The translations under genes were made by a program, and so were the position numbers. From NCBI GenBank assembly GCA_028768525.1, contig CP054837.1, positions 62,001 to 126,000 on the forward strand: a stretch of 64,000 nt of DNA, in the 5' to 3' direction. Below are positions 27,919-37,971 of the stretch, in pieces. Positions within the stretch are counted from its first letter, which is position 1, and each line of letters starts with the position of its first letter. Source of the stretch: Desulfobacter sp. (GTDB taxonomy: Bacteria > Desulfobacterota > Desulfobacteria > Desulfobacterales > Desulfobacteraceae). The notes beneath the pieces were generated by a model. It saw nothing but the letters and a program-made list of their open reading frames with translations. It had not been told where the DNA came from and made no database searches.

Positions 27919-28362
27919 ATGAAGATCGATCAAACCAACATTGATATTATCAGGGAATTAAAAGAAGGAAAACGGTCCTTTAAAAAAATCGCTGATAAGC
28001 TTGCCATTACCGAAAATACGGTCCGGTCCAGGGTCAACCGCCTGCAGGAAGAAGGGGTGCTTGAAATCTGCGGATTGGTTGACCCGGCAAAACTGCCCGG
28101 TCACAGAACCGTCATCATCGGTATCAAGCTGGCCGACACCAACCTGGTGGACAAGGGCGAAGAAATCAGCAAGCTTAAAGGAGTTATTTCGGTATCCGTG
28201 GTTACCGGCCGCTATGATCTCATGGTGCTGGTACTGTTCAAAAAGGGCTTTGGCCTGCTTGAATTTTATACCGAAGAGATTTCCAGGGTTGCAGGCGTCA
28301 GTTCAGTTGAAACCTTTGTGGTCTATAAATCCTACAACCTAAAAGTTCCCTATATATTTTAA
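27919..28362 (+). CDS. Lrp/AsnC-family transcriptional regulator
   Basis: 147 residues: N-terminal winged helix-turn-helix (about 1-55, KKIADKLAITENTVRSRVNRLQEEGVL) and a C-terminal RAM/AsnC ligand-binding domain (TVIIGIKLAD, VVTGRYDLMVLVLF, GVSSVETFVVYKSY). It sits between divergent lpd and gcvT and is first in the gcv operon, 31 bases ahead of gcvT. It probably senses glycine or a related amino acid and adjusts the glycine cleavage genes. Its start has AAAGAGG upstream. Confidence 0.92.
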   Translation: MKIDQTNIDIIRELKEGKRSFKKIADKLAITENTVRSRVNRLQEEGVLEICGLVDPAKLPGHRTVIIGIKLADTNLVDKGEEISKLKGVISVSVVTGRYDLMVLVLFKKGFGLLEFYTEEISRVAGVSSVETFVVYKSYNLKVPYIF

Positions 28363-28393
28363 CTCACCACTTGTTAAAAAAGGGAGGGCTGTC

Positions 28394-29647
28394 ATGGGCG
28401 ATAGTCTGAAGACCACGCCATTGAATCAATGGCACAGGAACGCCGGGGCCAATATGGCCGATTTCGGCGGGTTCGACATGCCGCTGTGGTACGACACCGG
28501 CGTAAAAAACGAGCACCTTGCCGTGCTTAAATCCGCAGGTATTTTTGATACCTCACACATGGCATGTATTAAGGTCACAGGGGCCGACGCCCTTGACCTG
28601 ATCAATTATTGTTTCACCCGTGATATTTCCAATCTTGCGGCCGGCAGGTGCGTCTACGGTGCCTTTCTGGATGACAATGCCCACTGCATCGATGATGCTA
28701 TTGTCTACCGGTTCGACCCGACACGGTTCATGGTCTGTGTCAATGCCGGCATGGGCGGCACCATTGCCGATCATCTGAAGGGCAACAAAGGCGGAAAAAC
28801 GGCTGAGATCACCGATCTGACCGGAAAACTGGCCAAGGTGGATATCCAGGGCAAAAACTCCGCCAGAATCCTCTCGACCCTGCTCCAGGACCCTGAAGCG
28901 GTGTTTGACAAGGTTCCCTATTTCTCCTTCAAGGGAGATATTGATCCCGTACAGCAGGGTCAGGTACTGCTGTCAGACGGCACCCCCGTGCTGTTGTCCC
29001 GGTCCGGATATACAGGGGAATTCGGGTTTGAAATTTTCATCGCCCCGGACAAGGTGGTTAAACTATGGACCGACCTGCTGCAGGCCGGTGAAGAATACGG
29101 CATTGCCCCCTGCGGCCTGGGCGCACGGGATTCCCTTAGGGCCGGCGCCTGCCTGCCCCTCTCCCACCAGGACATCGGGCATTTCCCCTTTATCAACCAT
29201 CCCTGGGATTTCGCCCTGCCCTATAATGAGGACAAATCCGGGTTTACAAAGGACTTCCTCGGGGCCGCCGCCCTGGCCGATGCCGCCGGCGCTGCCGATA
29301 CCCCGTTTACCTTTGCTTTTGCCGGGGATTCATTGAGAAAAGTGAACTCCGGGGACAATACCCAGGTATTGGACGAGGCCGGAAATACCATCGGCAAAGT
29401 CCTGACCTGCGCCACGGACATGGGCATCACACGTGTTGACGGCAACATTGTGAGCATCAATACCCCGGACCTTCCGGCGGATCTTAAAATCAAGGGCATT
29501 GCCTGCGGTTTTGTCATGGTATCCGAGGCGCTGGCCCAGGGGACCCGGATTACCCTCAAAGAGGGGAAGCGGGCCCTGAAAGCCACAATTGTCCAGGATA
29601 TCAGGCCGGATCGCACGGCAAGGCTTGCCCTTAAGAATTTTATTTAA
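28394..29647 (+). CDS. gcvT: glycine cleavage system T protein (aminomethyltransferase)
   Basis: 417 residues, somewhat longer than E. coli GcvT (364). Conserved parts include ADFGGFDMPLWY, the GIFDTSHMACIKVTGADAL block, the folate-binding ISRSGYTGEFGFEIF-type segment (LLSRSGYTGEFGFEIF), and GLGARDSLRAGACLPLSHQDI. It moves the aminomethyl carbon from the H protein to tetrahydrofolate and releases ammonia. AGGGAGGG precedes the ATG. The order T-H-PA-PB is continued on the same strand with short gaps. Confidence 0.93.
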   Translation: MGDSLKTTPLNQWHRNAGANMADFGGFDMPLWYDTGVKNEHLAVLKSAGIFDTSHMACIKVTGADALDLINYCFTRDISNLAAGRCVYGAFLDDNAHCIDDAIVYRFDPTRFMVCVNAGMGGTIADHLKGNKGGKTAEITDLTGKLAKVDIQGKNSARILSTLLQDPEAVFDKVPYFSFKGDIDPVQQGQVLLSDGTPVLLSRSGYTGEFGFEIFIAPDKVVKLWTDLLQAGEEYGIAPCGLGARDSLRAGACLPLSHQDIGHFPFINHPWDFALPYNEDKSGFTKDFLGAAALADAAGAADTPFTFAFAGDSLRKVNSGDNTQVLDEAGNTIGKVLTCATDMGITRVDGNIVSINTPDLPADLKIKGIACGFVMVSEALAQGTRITLKEGKRALKATIVQDIRPDRTARLALKNFI

Positions 29648-29697
29648 GCAGAGAACGCACCATTTATAAAACCACCAGGTAGAACAAGGAGGACACT

Positions 29698-30096
29698 ATG
29701 AAAGCATTGGACGAACTCAATTTTCCCGAAGACGTAAAATACACCAAATCCCATGAATGGGCCAAAGTTGACGGCGATAGCGTTATCATGGGCCTTTCCG
29801 ATTATGCCCAGGATCAGCTGGGAGAAATCGTTTTTGTGGAAATGCCCGAAGAGGGGGATACCTTTGAACAGGGTGATGAATTCGGCAGCGTAGAGTCTGT
29901 AAAAGCCGTATCCGAAATTTACCTTCCCGTTGCCGGTGAAATCATTGCCGTCAATGAAGAACTTGAAGACGCCCCGGAATTGGTTAACAACGAATGCTAC
30001 ACCGGCGGCTGGCTGGTTAAAATCAAACCCGAAGACCCCGCCCAGATGGACGAACTAATGGACAAGGGAGCATACATTGAGATGCTGAAAGGTTAG
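29698..30096 (+). CDS. gcvH: glycine cleavage system H protein
   Basis: 132 residues, the usual length. The lipoyl-lysine is K69 in GSVESVKAVSEIYLP. Other family features are KYTKSHEWAKVDGD, the LGEIVFVEMPEEGD block and the end CYTGGWLVKI. It carries the aminomethyl intermediate among the P, T and L proteins. Its lysine must be modified by LipB and LipA, both encoded at the end of this operon. An AAGGAGG site precedes the ATG. Confidence 0.96.
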   Translation: MKALDELNFPEDVKYTKSHEWAKVDGDSVIMGLSDYAQDQLGEIVFVEMPEEGDTFEQGDEFGSVESVKAVSEIYLPVAGEIIAVNEELEDAPELVNNECYTGGWLVKIKPEDPAQMDELMDKGAYIEMLKG

Positions 30097-30101
30097 ATGC
30101 C

Positions 30102-31436
30102 ATGCGCTATTTGCCCCATACCCAGGAAGACATCGACCAGATGCTGGCCAAAGCCGGCCGGGCATCCCTGGACGATCTGTTTGAAACCATCCCCGATCAA
30201 TTAAAGGTCAAAGGCGGGCTCAACCTGCCCGACGGCATGAGCGAATGGGACCTGGACGCCTATATGGAAGAACTTGCATCTGCAAATATTGCCTGCAAGG
30301 GCTACACCTGCCTCATGGGGGCAGGCTCCTATGACCATTATATTCCATCCATCGTGCCCTACCTGATCTCAAGATCGGAATTTATGACCGCGTATACCCC
30401 GTATCAGCCGGAGGTCTCCCAGGGGACCCTCCAGGGGATTTACGAGTTCCAGACCATGATCACCGAGCTTTTGGGCATGGACATCGCCACAGCCTCCCAT
30501 TACGACTGTGGCACCGCCCTTGCCGAATGCGCATTGATCGCCCTGAGAAAAAACCGCAAGGCAGATAAAATAGCGGTATCCTCATTGGTGCATCCGGCCC
30601 ATCGGGATATTATCAACACCTACATCGTGCCGGCAGGCTATGAGATGGTGGAAATTCCTGCCAATGACCAGGGGCTGACCGATCTTTCTGCCTTTGAATC
30701 CATGGAAGGGGTGGCCGGAGTTGCCGTCCAGTCCCCCAATTTCTTCGGGAATATTGAGGATCTGGGTGCGTTCAAAGCCGCTGCCGATGCGAAAAAAGTA
30801 CTCTTTATCACCTCTTTTACCGAAGCCCTGGCCTACGGGCTGCTGAAAAATCCCGGCAGTTTCGGCGCCGACCTTGTGGCCGGCGAGGGCCAGAGTCTGG
30901 GCATTGCCAAAACCTTTGGCGGCCCCGGCCTGGGACTTTTGGCCGGTACCCAGAAAATGATGCGTAACCTGCCCGGCCGCCTCATCGGCAAAACCAAGGA
31001 CAGCAACGGCGAAGAGGGGTATGTGCTCACCCTGGCCACCCGGGAGCAGCATATCCGCCGTGAGAAGGCCTCTTCCAATATCTGTTCCAACAACGGACTC
31101 AACGCCATGACGGCCTCCATCTACCTGGCCACCATCGGCAAGGTGGGTATCCGTGAAATTGCCCAGCAGAACCACGACAAGGCGGTCTACCTCAAAAAGG
31201 TACTCACCGGTGCAGGGTTTGAATCCGTGTTTGACGGCCCCTTTTTCAACGAATTTGTTCTTAAGGCGCCCTCAGGATTTGCTGAAAAAAGGGCGGAACT
31301 CATTAAAAACAACTGCATTTTTGCCGGGGTCCCCCTGGAATCCAGCTACCCTGAAATGAAAGACCATTATCTTTTCTGCGCCACTGAAACCGTGTCCAAA
31401 GATGCCATGGACCAGCTGGCAAAGGAGGTGCAATAA
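30102..31436 (+). CDS. gcvPA: glycine dehydrogenase (decarboxylating) subunit 1
   Basis: 444 residues, the N-terminal half of the split P protein. Markers are YLPHTQEDIDQML at the start, SYDHYIPSIVPYLISRSEFMTAYTPYQPEVSQGTLQ and the DCGTALAECALIA block. With GcvPB it decarboxylates glycine on PLP and passes the aminomethyl group to lipoyl-GcvH. The PLP lysine is on GcvPB. It starts 5 bases after gcvH and overlaps gcvPB by one base. Two-gene P proteins are usual in deltaproteobacteria and Gram-positives. Confidence 0.95.
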   Translation: MRYLPHTQEDIDQMLAKAGRASLDDLFETIPDQLKVKGGLNLPDGMSEWDLDAYMEELASANIACKGYTCLMGAGSYDHYIPSIVPYLISRSEFMTAYTPYQPEVSQGTLQGIYEFQTMITELLGMDIATASHYDCGTALAECALIALRKNRKADKIAVSSLVHPAHRDIINTYIVPAGYEMVEIPANDQGLTDLSAFESMEGVAGVAVQSPNFFGNIEDLGAFKAAADAKKVLFITSFTEALAYGLLKNPGSFGADLVAGEGQSLGIAKTFGGPGLGLLAGTQKMMRNLPGRLIGKTKDSNGEEGYVLTLATREQHIRREKASSNICSNNGLNAMTASIYLATIGKVGIREIAQQNHDKAVYLKKVLTGAGFESVFDGPFFNEFVLKAPSGFAEKRAELIKNNCIFAGVPLESSYPEMKDHYLFCATETVSKDAMDQLAKEVQ

Positions 31437-32890
31437 TGAAACAGCCAGGCACCAGCGGCCTCATATTCAATGAACCCCAGCTCTGGGAAAAAAGCCGGGA
31501 AGGCCGGTGCGCCATTTCCCTGCCCCGGGCCGATGTCCAACGCGCGGAGCTTGACCCCGCACTGACCGGCGATGCGCCTGAACTGCCCCAGCTCTCAGAG
31601 CTGGATGTGGTCCGCCATTTTACCCGGCTCTCCCAATGGAATTTCGGCGTGGATTCCGGTATGTATCCTTTGGGCTCCTGCACCATGAAGTACAATCCCA
31701 AAACCAACGAGGTCCAGGCGGCCCGCCAGGGATTTGCCTCAGCCCATCCCCTGGCCGGGGAAGAATTTTCACAGGGCGCCCTCAAACTCATGTACGACCT
31801 GGAGCAGTCCCTGGGTGAAATCACCGGGTTCCCTGCAGTGACTTTGCAGCCTGCAGCCGGCGCCCACGGCGAACTGGCCGGCATACTCATGATCCATGCC
31901 TACCATGCCAAACAGGGCAAACAGCGGTCCAAGATCCTGATCCCGGATACGGCCCACGGCACCAACCCGGCCTCTGCCGCTCTTTGCGGATATAAAGCGG
32001 TCAGCATCAAGTCCGGTCCCAAAGGGATTCTTGATCCCGAGGTTGTTGCAGCGGTCATGGACGAAGACACTGCCGGCATCATGATCACCAACCCCAATAC
32101 CCTTGGGCTCTTTGAAGAAAACATCAAAGAAGTCTGCGATATTGTCCATGCCAAAGGCGGACTGGTTTACGGGGACGGCGCCAATATGAATGCCATCATG
32201 GGCGTTGTCAGGCCAGGAGATCTGGGTATTGATGTTCTCCACCTCAACCTGCACAAAACCTTCTCCACCCCCCACGGCGGAGGCGGCCCCGGTTCCGGTC
32301 CCGTTGCGGTTGTGGAAAAACTGATCCCCTTTCTGCCCGTTCCCAGGGTGGAAAAGGAACTGGATTCATACAGATTCCTCACGGACTGCCCGGATACCAT
32401 CGGCCGGCTGCATACTTTTTACGGTCATTTCGGAGTGATGATCAAGGCATTTGCCTATATCCTGACCATGGGCGGAGAAGGGCTTACCATGGCCTCCAAA
32501 CTGGCGGTGCTTAACGCCAACTACATCAAGGAGAGCCTTAAAGGCACCCTAAACCTCTGCTATGACCGTCCCTGCATGCATGAATGTGTGTTCAACGACA
32601 AGATCCAGCAGGAAAACCATGTAACCACCATGGACATGGCCAAGCGTCTTCTGGATTACGGATTCCATCCCCCAACGGTGTATTTCCCGCTGGTGGTGGA
32701 TGCCGCCTTTATGGTGGAGCCCACTGAAACCGAGTCCAAGGAATATATCGACCAGTTCATCGACGCAGTCAAAGCCATTGCAAAAGAGGCACAGGAAACC
32801 CCTGAGCAACTTCACAAGGCCCCGCTGCTCACCAAGGTAACCCGGCTGGACGAGGTCGCGGCCGCCAGAAAACCCGTCCTGAGGGGATGA
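31436..32890 (+). CDS. gcvPB: glycine dehydrogenase (decarboxylating) subunit 2
   Basis: 484 residues, the C-terminal half of the P protein, with the PLP-binding lysine near residue 274 in HLNLHKTFSTPHGGGGPGSGP. Other hallmarks are GSCTMKYNPK, LQPAAGAHGELAGI, DTAHGTNPASAAL and YGDGANMNAIMG. It forms the active alpha2beta2 enzyme with GcvPA. AAAGGAGGTG directly precedes the ATG, which overlaps the gcvPA stop (TAATG). Confidence 0.96.
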   Translation: MKQPGTSGLIFNEPQLWEKSREGRCAISLPRADVQRAELDPALTGDAPELPQLSELDVVRHFTRLSQWNFGVDSGMYPLGSCTMKYNPKTNEVQAARQGFASAHPLAGEEFSQGALKLMYDLEQSLGEITGFPAVTLQPAAGAHGELAGILMIHAYHAKQGKQRSKILIPDTAHGTNPASAALCGYKAVSIKSGPKGILDPEVVAAVMDEDTAGIMITNPNTLGLFEENIKEVCDIVHAKGGLVYGDGANMNAIMGVVRPGDLGIDVLHLNLHKTFSTPHGGGGPGSGPVAVVEKLIPFLPVPRVEKELDSYRFLTDCPDTIGRLHTFYGHFGVMIKAFAYILTMGGEGLTMASKLAVLNANYIKESLKGTLNLCYDRPCMHECVFNDKIQQENHVTTMDMAKRLLDYGFHPPTVYFPLVVDAAFMVEPTETESKEYIDQFIDAVKAIAKEAQETPEQLHKAPLLTKVTRLDEVAAARKPVLRG

Positions 32891-32894
32891 TTTC

Positions 32895-33626
32895 ATGACG
32901 GTATCAAACAGCCAGCGCTCATGTGAATTCAACGCCCTTGGCGTGCTTGAATACACAGGGGCGCTGGCCCTTCAGCAGGATATCCTGTCCGACAAACTGG
33001 CGGACAGGGACACCCCGGACCGGCTGCTCTTTGTCGAGCACCCGCCGGTCTATACCCTGGGCCGCCGGGGCGGGCGGGAAAACCTGGTGGTGGCCGAATC
33101 CTTTCTTGAGGACAAGGGCATCACCATCGTACAGACCGACCGCGGCGGCAATATCACTTACCACGGCCCTGGGCAGGCCGTGCTTTACCCCGTCGTCGAC
33201 CTGGAAAAAAACAAAATAAGCGTGCCGGATTTTGTTTACGGAATGGAAGAGATCATGAAGCGGACCTGCCAGGATTTCGGCGTGGCCGCCGACCGGGATG
33301 ACCGCAACCACGGCCTCTGGGTCGGAGACCGGAAAATAGGCAGTGTGGGCATCGCACTTAAAAAAGGCATTTCAATCCACGGTCTGGCCCTGAACGTCAA
33401 TCCTGATCTTTCCCCCTTTTCCTGGATAAACCCCTGCGGGCTTGCCAACCAGTCCATGACCTCCATTGCGGTCGAAAAAAACACCTCTTCCCTCACACTG
33501 GGGGCAGCAGGAGATGAGGCCGACCTGAAAACCATGGAATCGGTATGCCAATGTTTTATCCGGCATTTTTGCGATATCTTTAATTTTGAATTGATAAGGG
33601 AAAACAATCATGTCATGTCAAGCTAA
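32895..33626 (+). CDS. lipB: octanoyl-ACP:protein N-octanoyltransferase
   Basis: 243 residues with the LipB hallmarks RGGNITYHGPGQAVLYPVVDL, the catalytic lysine in DRKIGSVGIALKKGISIHGLALNVNPD and the active-site cysteine in INPCGL. It transfers octanoate from ACP to the lysine of lipoyl proteins, including the GcvH made in the same operon. It follows gcvPB by 4 bases and overlaps lipA by 17 bases. Confidence 0.95.
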   Translation: MTVSNSQRSCEFNALGVLEYTGALALQQDILSDKLADRDTPDRLLFVEHPPVYTLGRRGGRENLVVAESFLEDKGITIVQTDRGGNITYHGPGQAVLYPVVDLEKNKISVPDFVYGMEEIMKRTCQDFGVAADRDDRNHGLWVGDRKIGSVGIALKKGISIHGLALNVNPDLSPFSWINPCGLANQSMTSIAVEKNTSSLTLGAAGDEADLKTMESVCQCFIRHFCDIFNFELIRENNHVMSS

Positions 33627-34503
33627 AACCAGGCCCCGTGCCGTTGCAAAGCCGGCCTGGCTTAAAAAGAAACTGCCGGTGGGCGGTGACTACCAGCGGG
33701 TCAGATCGCTTCTGGCCAAATCCAAACTCCATACGGTCTGCCAGGAAGCCAATTGCCCCAACATGTTTGAATGTTTTTCCAAAGACACCTCCACATTCAT
33801 GATACTGGGCTCCCAGTGCACCCGGAACTGCCGGTTCTGCAACGTCACAGACAACACCCCCATGGCAGTGGACCCCAAGGAACCCGAGCGGGTGGCCCAG
33901 GCGGCCAAAGCATTAGGGCTGCGCTACGTGGTGGTGACTTCCGTCACCCGTGACGACCTGCCCGACGGCGGGGCCGGTCATTTTGCAGCAACCATACGGT
34001 CCATTAAATCAGTTCTGACTTCAGATGAGCTGCCAAATCCCAGGGTCGAAGTATTGATTCCCGATTTCCAGGGGGATACCGACGCCCTGAAAACCGTCAT
34101 TGATGCCGGCCCCGACGTACTCAACCACAATGTGGAAACCGTCCCTTCCCAGTATTCCAGGGTAAGGCCCCAGGCCATTTACCAGCGTTCCCTTGACCTG
34201 CTGGCCAATGTGAAGCAAATCAATCCGGCCATGCCCACAAAATCCGGCATCATGGTGGGGCTGGGCGAAACAATGGAAGAACTGGAAGAGACCATGGCCG
34301 ACCTGAGGGCACACCATTGCGACATCCTGACCATTGGCCAGTACCTCCAGCCCACCCGGGACCATCTGCCGGTGTTCACCTATTACCCCCCGGAACAATT
34401 CAAGGCGCTTGAACAGACTGCCAGAAAACTAGGATTCAAACAGGTGGCTGCCGGCCCCCACGTCAGAAGCTCTTACAAGGCCCAGGAATTATTTGATTCT
34501 TAA
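33610..34503 (+). CDS. lipA: lipoyl synthase
   Basis: 297 residues, a radical SAM enzyme that inserts two sulfurs into protein-bound octanoate. Both clusters are coded: the auxiliary cluster CQEANCPNMFEC (CX4CX5C) and the SAM cluster CTRNCRFC (CX3CX2C). The C-terminal RSSYKAQE holds the serine ligand of the auxiliary cluster. It completes lipoylation started by LipB. It is the last gene of the lrp-gcvTHPAPB-lipBA group. Confidence 0.96.
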   Translation: MSCQAKTRPRAVAKPAWLKKKLPVGGDYQRVRSLLAKSKLHTVCQEANCPNMFECFSKDTSTFMILGSQCTRNCRFCNVTDNTPMAVDPKEPERVAQAAKALGLRYVVVTSVTRDDLPDGGAGHFAATIRSIKSVLTSDELPNPRVEVLIPDFQGDTDALKTVIDAGPDVLNHNVETVPSQYSRVRPQAIYQRSLDLLANVKQINPAMPTKSGIMVGLGETMEELEETMADLRAHHCDILTIGQYLQPTRDHLPVFTYYPPEQFKALEQTARKLGFKQVAAGPHVRSSYKAQELFDS

Positions 34504-34608
34504 ACCCCGGTTGTTCACCTGGGTTTCACCTTCGGTCATCAATTTAGGAAAAAGGCCGGGACTGCGTACGGAGCTGGGTTTTTAAGGGGATCCCACTCCT
34601 TGTAATCA

Positions 34609-37600
34609 TTGAAAAAACAGATCGGGTGGTGTATTATCCGCCCTGTGAAAATTTTATTATTCAAGTACCGTATTTTTTTCTTCCTGGCCGGTATATCCGT
34701 CATCCTGGCGGTGGGGTATAAAACGATCCTGCCCGAGCCCCCTGCCCTGCCCGAGTCCTCCCAAATCCTCCTCAGCCCGGATGATCAGGCATGGATAAAG
34801 GATAATCCGGTAATCACGGTGGGTGTTGACACGGATTTTGCGCCCATTGAGGATATCGACAAAGAGGGTAATTATATCGGTGTTACCGCCGACTTTCTAT
34901 CGCTAGTCACTGAAAAAACAGGCCTCCGCTTTAAATTCGACCACGAGCATTCCTGGACCGAAAGCCTTGGGCGGATCAAGGCGGGGGAGATCGACATGCT
35001 CGGGGCGGCTGTGGCATCGGACCGCCGCCGGCGGTTTATGGATTTCACCCAGCCCTATGCCTGGCTTTCAGGGGTGATCATCGTTCACAAATCCGTCACC
35101 GAGCCCATGTCCCTTGAAAAGCTTAAGGGAATGAAGGTGACGGTGGTGCATAACTATATCTGGCGGGATTACCTGGCTGCCAATTATCCAGATCTTCTCC
35201 TTAACCCGGCCCAGGACATCGAAGCCGCCCTGAAAAAGGTCTCTTTCGGAATGGCCGACGCCATGGTGGGATACATGGCCACAGCCTCCCATCATATTGA
35301 GCGGCTTGGCATTTCTAACTTGAAAATTTCCGGCAAAACCGTATCCGTTCTTGATATCGCCTTTGCAGTGAACCGGGAGAAACCCCAGCTCAAAAGAATT
35401 TTGAATCAGGTCCTGGCCCAGACGACAGAGGCCCAAAAAAAGCAGATTCTGCGTAAATGGATCAGCCTTGAATTTACCCGGGCCTATGATTTCGGATGGC
35501 TGGTCACCCGCATCTTCTTTCCGGGGGCAGCCGTTGCCATGCTCGGATTCATTGGCGTTATTCTCTGGAACCGCTCCCTCCAGCGCCAGGTGATCCAGCG
35601 AACGGAAAAACTCAACCAGGAACTGGTCCAGCGGACCCATATGGAACAGGCCCTCAGGGAAAGCGAGGAAAAATACAAAAGCATTTACCGGAATATCCAG
35701 GATGTTTATTATGAAATCCTTCCCCAGGGGCGGGTCATTGAAATCAGTCCCTCCGTGGAAAAGGTTTTCGGATACAAGAGAGAAGTCCTGATCAATCGAT
35801 CCATGGCCAAGATGTTCCAGGAATCGGAAGAATTCCGCCGTATGCTGGACAAGGCGGCCAAGGAGCAGCGCCTGGATGACCACGGTACCGTTCTGGTATG
35901 CCCCGACGGAAACAGCCTTAATTGTTCCATGAACGCCGTGATGATCCGGGACAGCCACGGCACCCCTGTGAAAATTGTCGGGTCCATCCACAACATCACC
36001 GAGCGGGTTAAGGCCCAGAAGGCCCTCCGGTCTGCCTACAAGGAACTTCAAAAACGGGTGCGAGAGCGGACCGCGGAACTGAGAAACACCAATAGGGAAC
36101 TGAACAAGGCCAAGGAAGAGGCTGATGCCGCCACCCGGGCAAAGAGTGCCTTTCTCGCCAATATGAGCCATGAAATCCGCACCCCCTTAAGCGGGGTGAT
36201 ATCAGCTTCCGAACTGGTCATGCATGAGTCGCTGCCCAAAAAGGTGGCCCGGTATATCAATATCATCCGCAGTTCCGGCCATGCCCTCCTGGGGGTCATA
36301 GACGATATCCTGGACTTTTCCAAAATTGAGGCCGGCAAACTGGAAATTGAAGTTCATACCTTTCATTTGGATCAGTTGATTACCCGGACGGCCAACCTGT
36401 TCAAGCACAAAATCAAAGACAAGAATATCTCTTTTACGGCCGATATCACCCCGGATACGCCGGCCCATCTCCTGGGTGATTCTTTCAGGGTTCAGCAGAT
36501 CCTCACCAATCTTCTGAGCAATGCCGTGAAATTCACGGACAGGGGCGGCGAAATTCGCCTCAGGGTTACGGGCCATGCATGCACGCACAAGGCGGACCGG
36601 GTATTCATGGAATTCGAGGTGGCAGATTCGGGTATAGGTATCAGTCCGGAACACCAGGACCTGCTGTTTACGCCTTTTTCCCAGATTGATGCCTCAACCA
36701 CCCGCAAATACGGCGGATCAGGGCTGGGCCTGAGTATCTGCGGCCAGCTGGTGGAAATGATGGAAGGGACCATTACCGTAGAAAGCGAACCCAACCAGGG
36801 GAGCAGATTCGTATTCACCATTCCCCTGGAACGGACCGCGGATCAGGGAATCGGCCCGGATGAGGACGGCGGGCACCAGGTTTCCCTGTCCGAATACCGG
36901 GAAAAGCTAAAGGACCTTCATATTCTTGTGGCGGAAGATACCCCCACCAATCAGAAAATCATCCTGGCGGTACTGGACCTTGTTGGCTGCCGTACCGTTC
37001 TGGTGGATACTGGGGCAAAAGCGGTGGCAGCGGTTAAGGCCGACCGGTTCGACGCCGTGCTCATGGACCTCCAGATGCCCGAGATGGATGGTTTCGAAGC
37101 CACCCGGGCCATCAGAAAGGTCATGGACAGAACCGATCTGCCCATTATCGCCATGACCGCCCATACCCTCAAGGAAGACAAGGGAAAATGTATGGCCGCC
37201 GGTATGAACGCCTATGTTTCAAAACCCGTTAACCAGGAAAAACTTTTTTCCACCCTGATCCGCCTGATCCGGAATAATGAAACCGGTACCGACCTGTCCA
37301 TGGACAGGGCCGAAGCTGAGTACAGGGCATCTCAACCGTCGGCACCCGGTCTTCTGCCCGACTATATGCCCGGCATTGAAATCAGGCGGGCACTCCACGC
37401 CCTGGGGGTGGGTAATGAAATTTTTCTCGGGATTCTCCACACATTTTTTAATACCCATGAGGGGGTGATCGCTGAAATTGAAGCCGCCTGGGAAACCGGT
37501 GAGCGGGACCGGGTCATCAATCTTGTCCACAGCCTCAAGGGCAGTGCCGCCGGGATCGGTGCCTTTGAAGTCCACAGCCTGGCAAAGGAGCTGGAAGCCC

Positions 37601-37959
37601 TGTGCAAGTCCTCCCCCCGTCTGCTGTCCATTAAAAAGGCCGGACTCGGGGTGCTGGAAAACCGGCTGGCCATTGTACTGGCTTCCATCAAATCTTTAGA
37701 TACAAAAGATACAACTAGCGACGGCATCCTCCCACAGGGCAGGGAAACAGAGGACAAGGCCAGTATCAAAAACGTGCTTGCCCGGTTGGACAAGGCTCTT
37801 GAGTTCCCGGAATTTCTAGAACTTGAAGGCCTTTGTGCGGAGCTTGCCGCTGTCTGCTCACATCCGGAGGGGGATAAAATAAGATTCCATATCGGTGCCC
37901 ATGACCACGATCTTGCCCGGGAGGCGGTACGGAACCTGACAGCAGTACTCGAAACATAA
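34609..37959 (+). CDS. hybrid sensor kinase with one periplasmic solute-binding domain
   Basis: 1,116 residues: an N-terminal membrane anchor (about 15-38), one family-3 solute-binding domain (about 50-290, ITVGVDTDFAPIED to ILRKWISLEF), a membrane helix (about 303-322), a PAS domain (about 350-470), a short coiled coil, HisKA with H near 520 (MSHEIRTPLSGV), HATPase_c (LTNLLSNAVKF, DSGIGI, GSGLGL), a receiver (D near 819, LMDLQMPEMDG), an Hpt domain (H near 974, LVHSLKGSAAG). The first start is TTG at 34609; GTG at 34645 is possible. It probably phosphorylates the regulator 12 bases downstream. The ligand is not known; glycine, alanine or taurine would suit the flanking genes. Confidence 0.92.
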   Translation: MKKQIGWCIIRPVKILLFKYRIFFFLAGISVILAVGYKTILPEPPALPESSQILLSPDDQAWIKDNPVITVGVDTDFAPIEDIDKEGNYIGVTADFLSLVTEKTGLRFKFDHEHSWTESLGRIKAGEIDMLGAAVASDRRRRFMDFTQPYAWLSGVIIVHKSVTEPMSLEKLKGMKVTVVHNYIWRDYLAANYPDLLLNPAQDIEAALKKVSFGMADAMVGYMATASHHIERLGISNLKISGKTVSVLDIAFAVNREKPQLKRILNQVLAQTTEAQKKQILRKWISLEFTRAYDFGWLVTRIFFPGAAVAMLGFIGVILWNRSLQRQVIQRTEKLNQELVQRTHMEQALRESEEKYKSIYRNIQDVYYEILPQGRVIEISPSVEKVFGYKREVLINRSMAKMFQESEEFRRMLDKAAKEQRLDDHGTVLVCPDGNSLNCSMNAVMIRDSHGTPVKIVGSIHNITERVKAQKALRSAYKELQKRVRERTAELRNTNRELNKAKEEADAATRAKSAFLANMSHEIRTPLSGVISASELVMHESLPKKVARYINIIRSSGHALLGVIDDILDFSKIEAGKLEIEVHTFHLDQLITRTANLFKHKIKDKNISFTADITPDTPAHLLGDSFRVQQILTNLLSNAVKFTDRGGEIRLRVTGHACTHKADRVFMEFEVADSGIGISPEHQDLLFTPFSQIDASTTRKYGGSGLGLSICGQLVEMMEGTITVESEPNQGSRFVFTIPLERTADQGIGPDEDGGHQVSLSEYREKLKDLHILVAEDTPTNQKIILAVLDLVGCRTVLVDTGAKAVAAVKADRFDAVLMDLQMPEMDGFEATRAIRKVMDRTDLPIIAMTAHTLKEDKGKCMAAGMNAYVSKPVNQEKLFSTLIRLIRNNETGTDLSMDRAEAEYRASQPSAPGLLPDYMPGIEIRRALHALGVGNEIFLGILHTFFNTHEGVIAEIEAAWETGERDRVINLVHSLKGSAAGIGAFEVHSLAKELEALCKSSPRLLSIKKAGLGVLENRLAIVLASIKSLDTKDTTSDGILPQGRETEDKASIKNVLARLDKALEFPEFLELEGLCAELAAVCSHPEGDKIRFHIGAHDHDLAREAVRNLTAVLET

Positions 37960-37971
37960 AATAGGTGGCGA

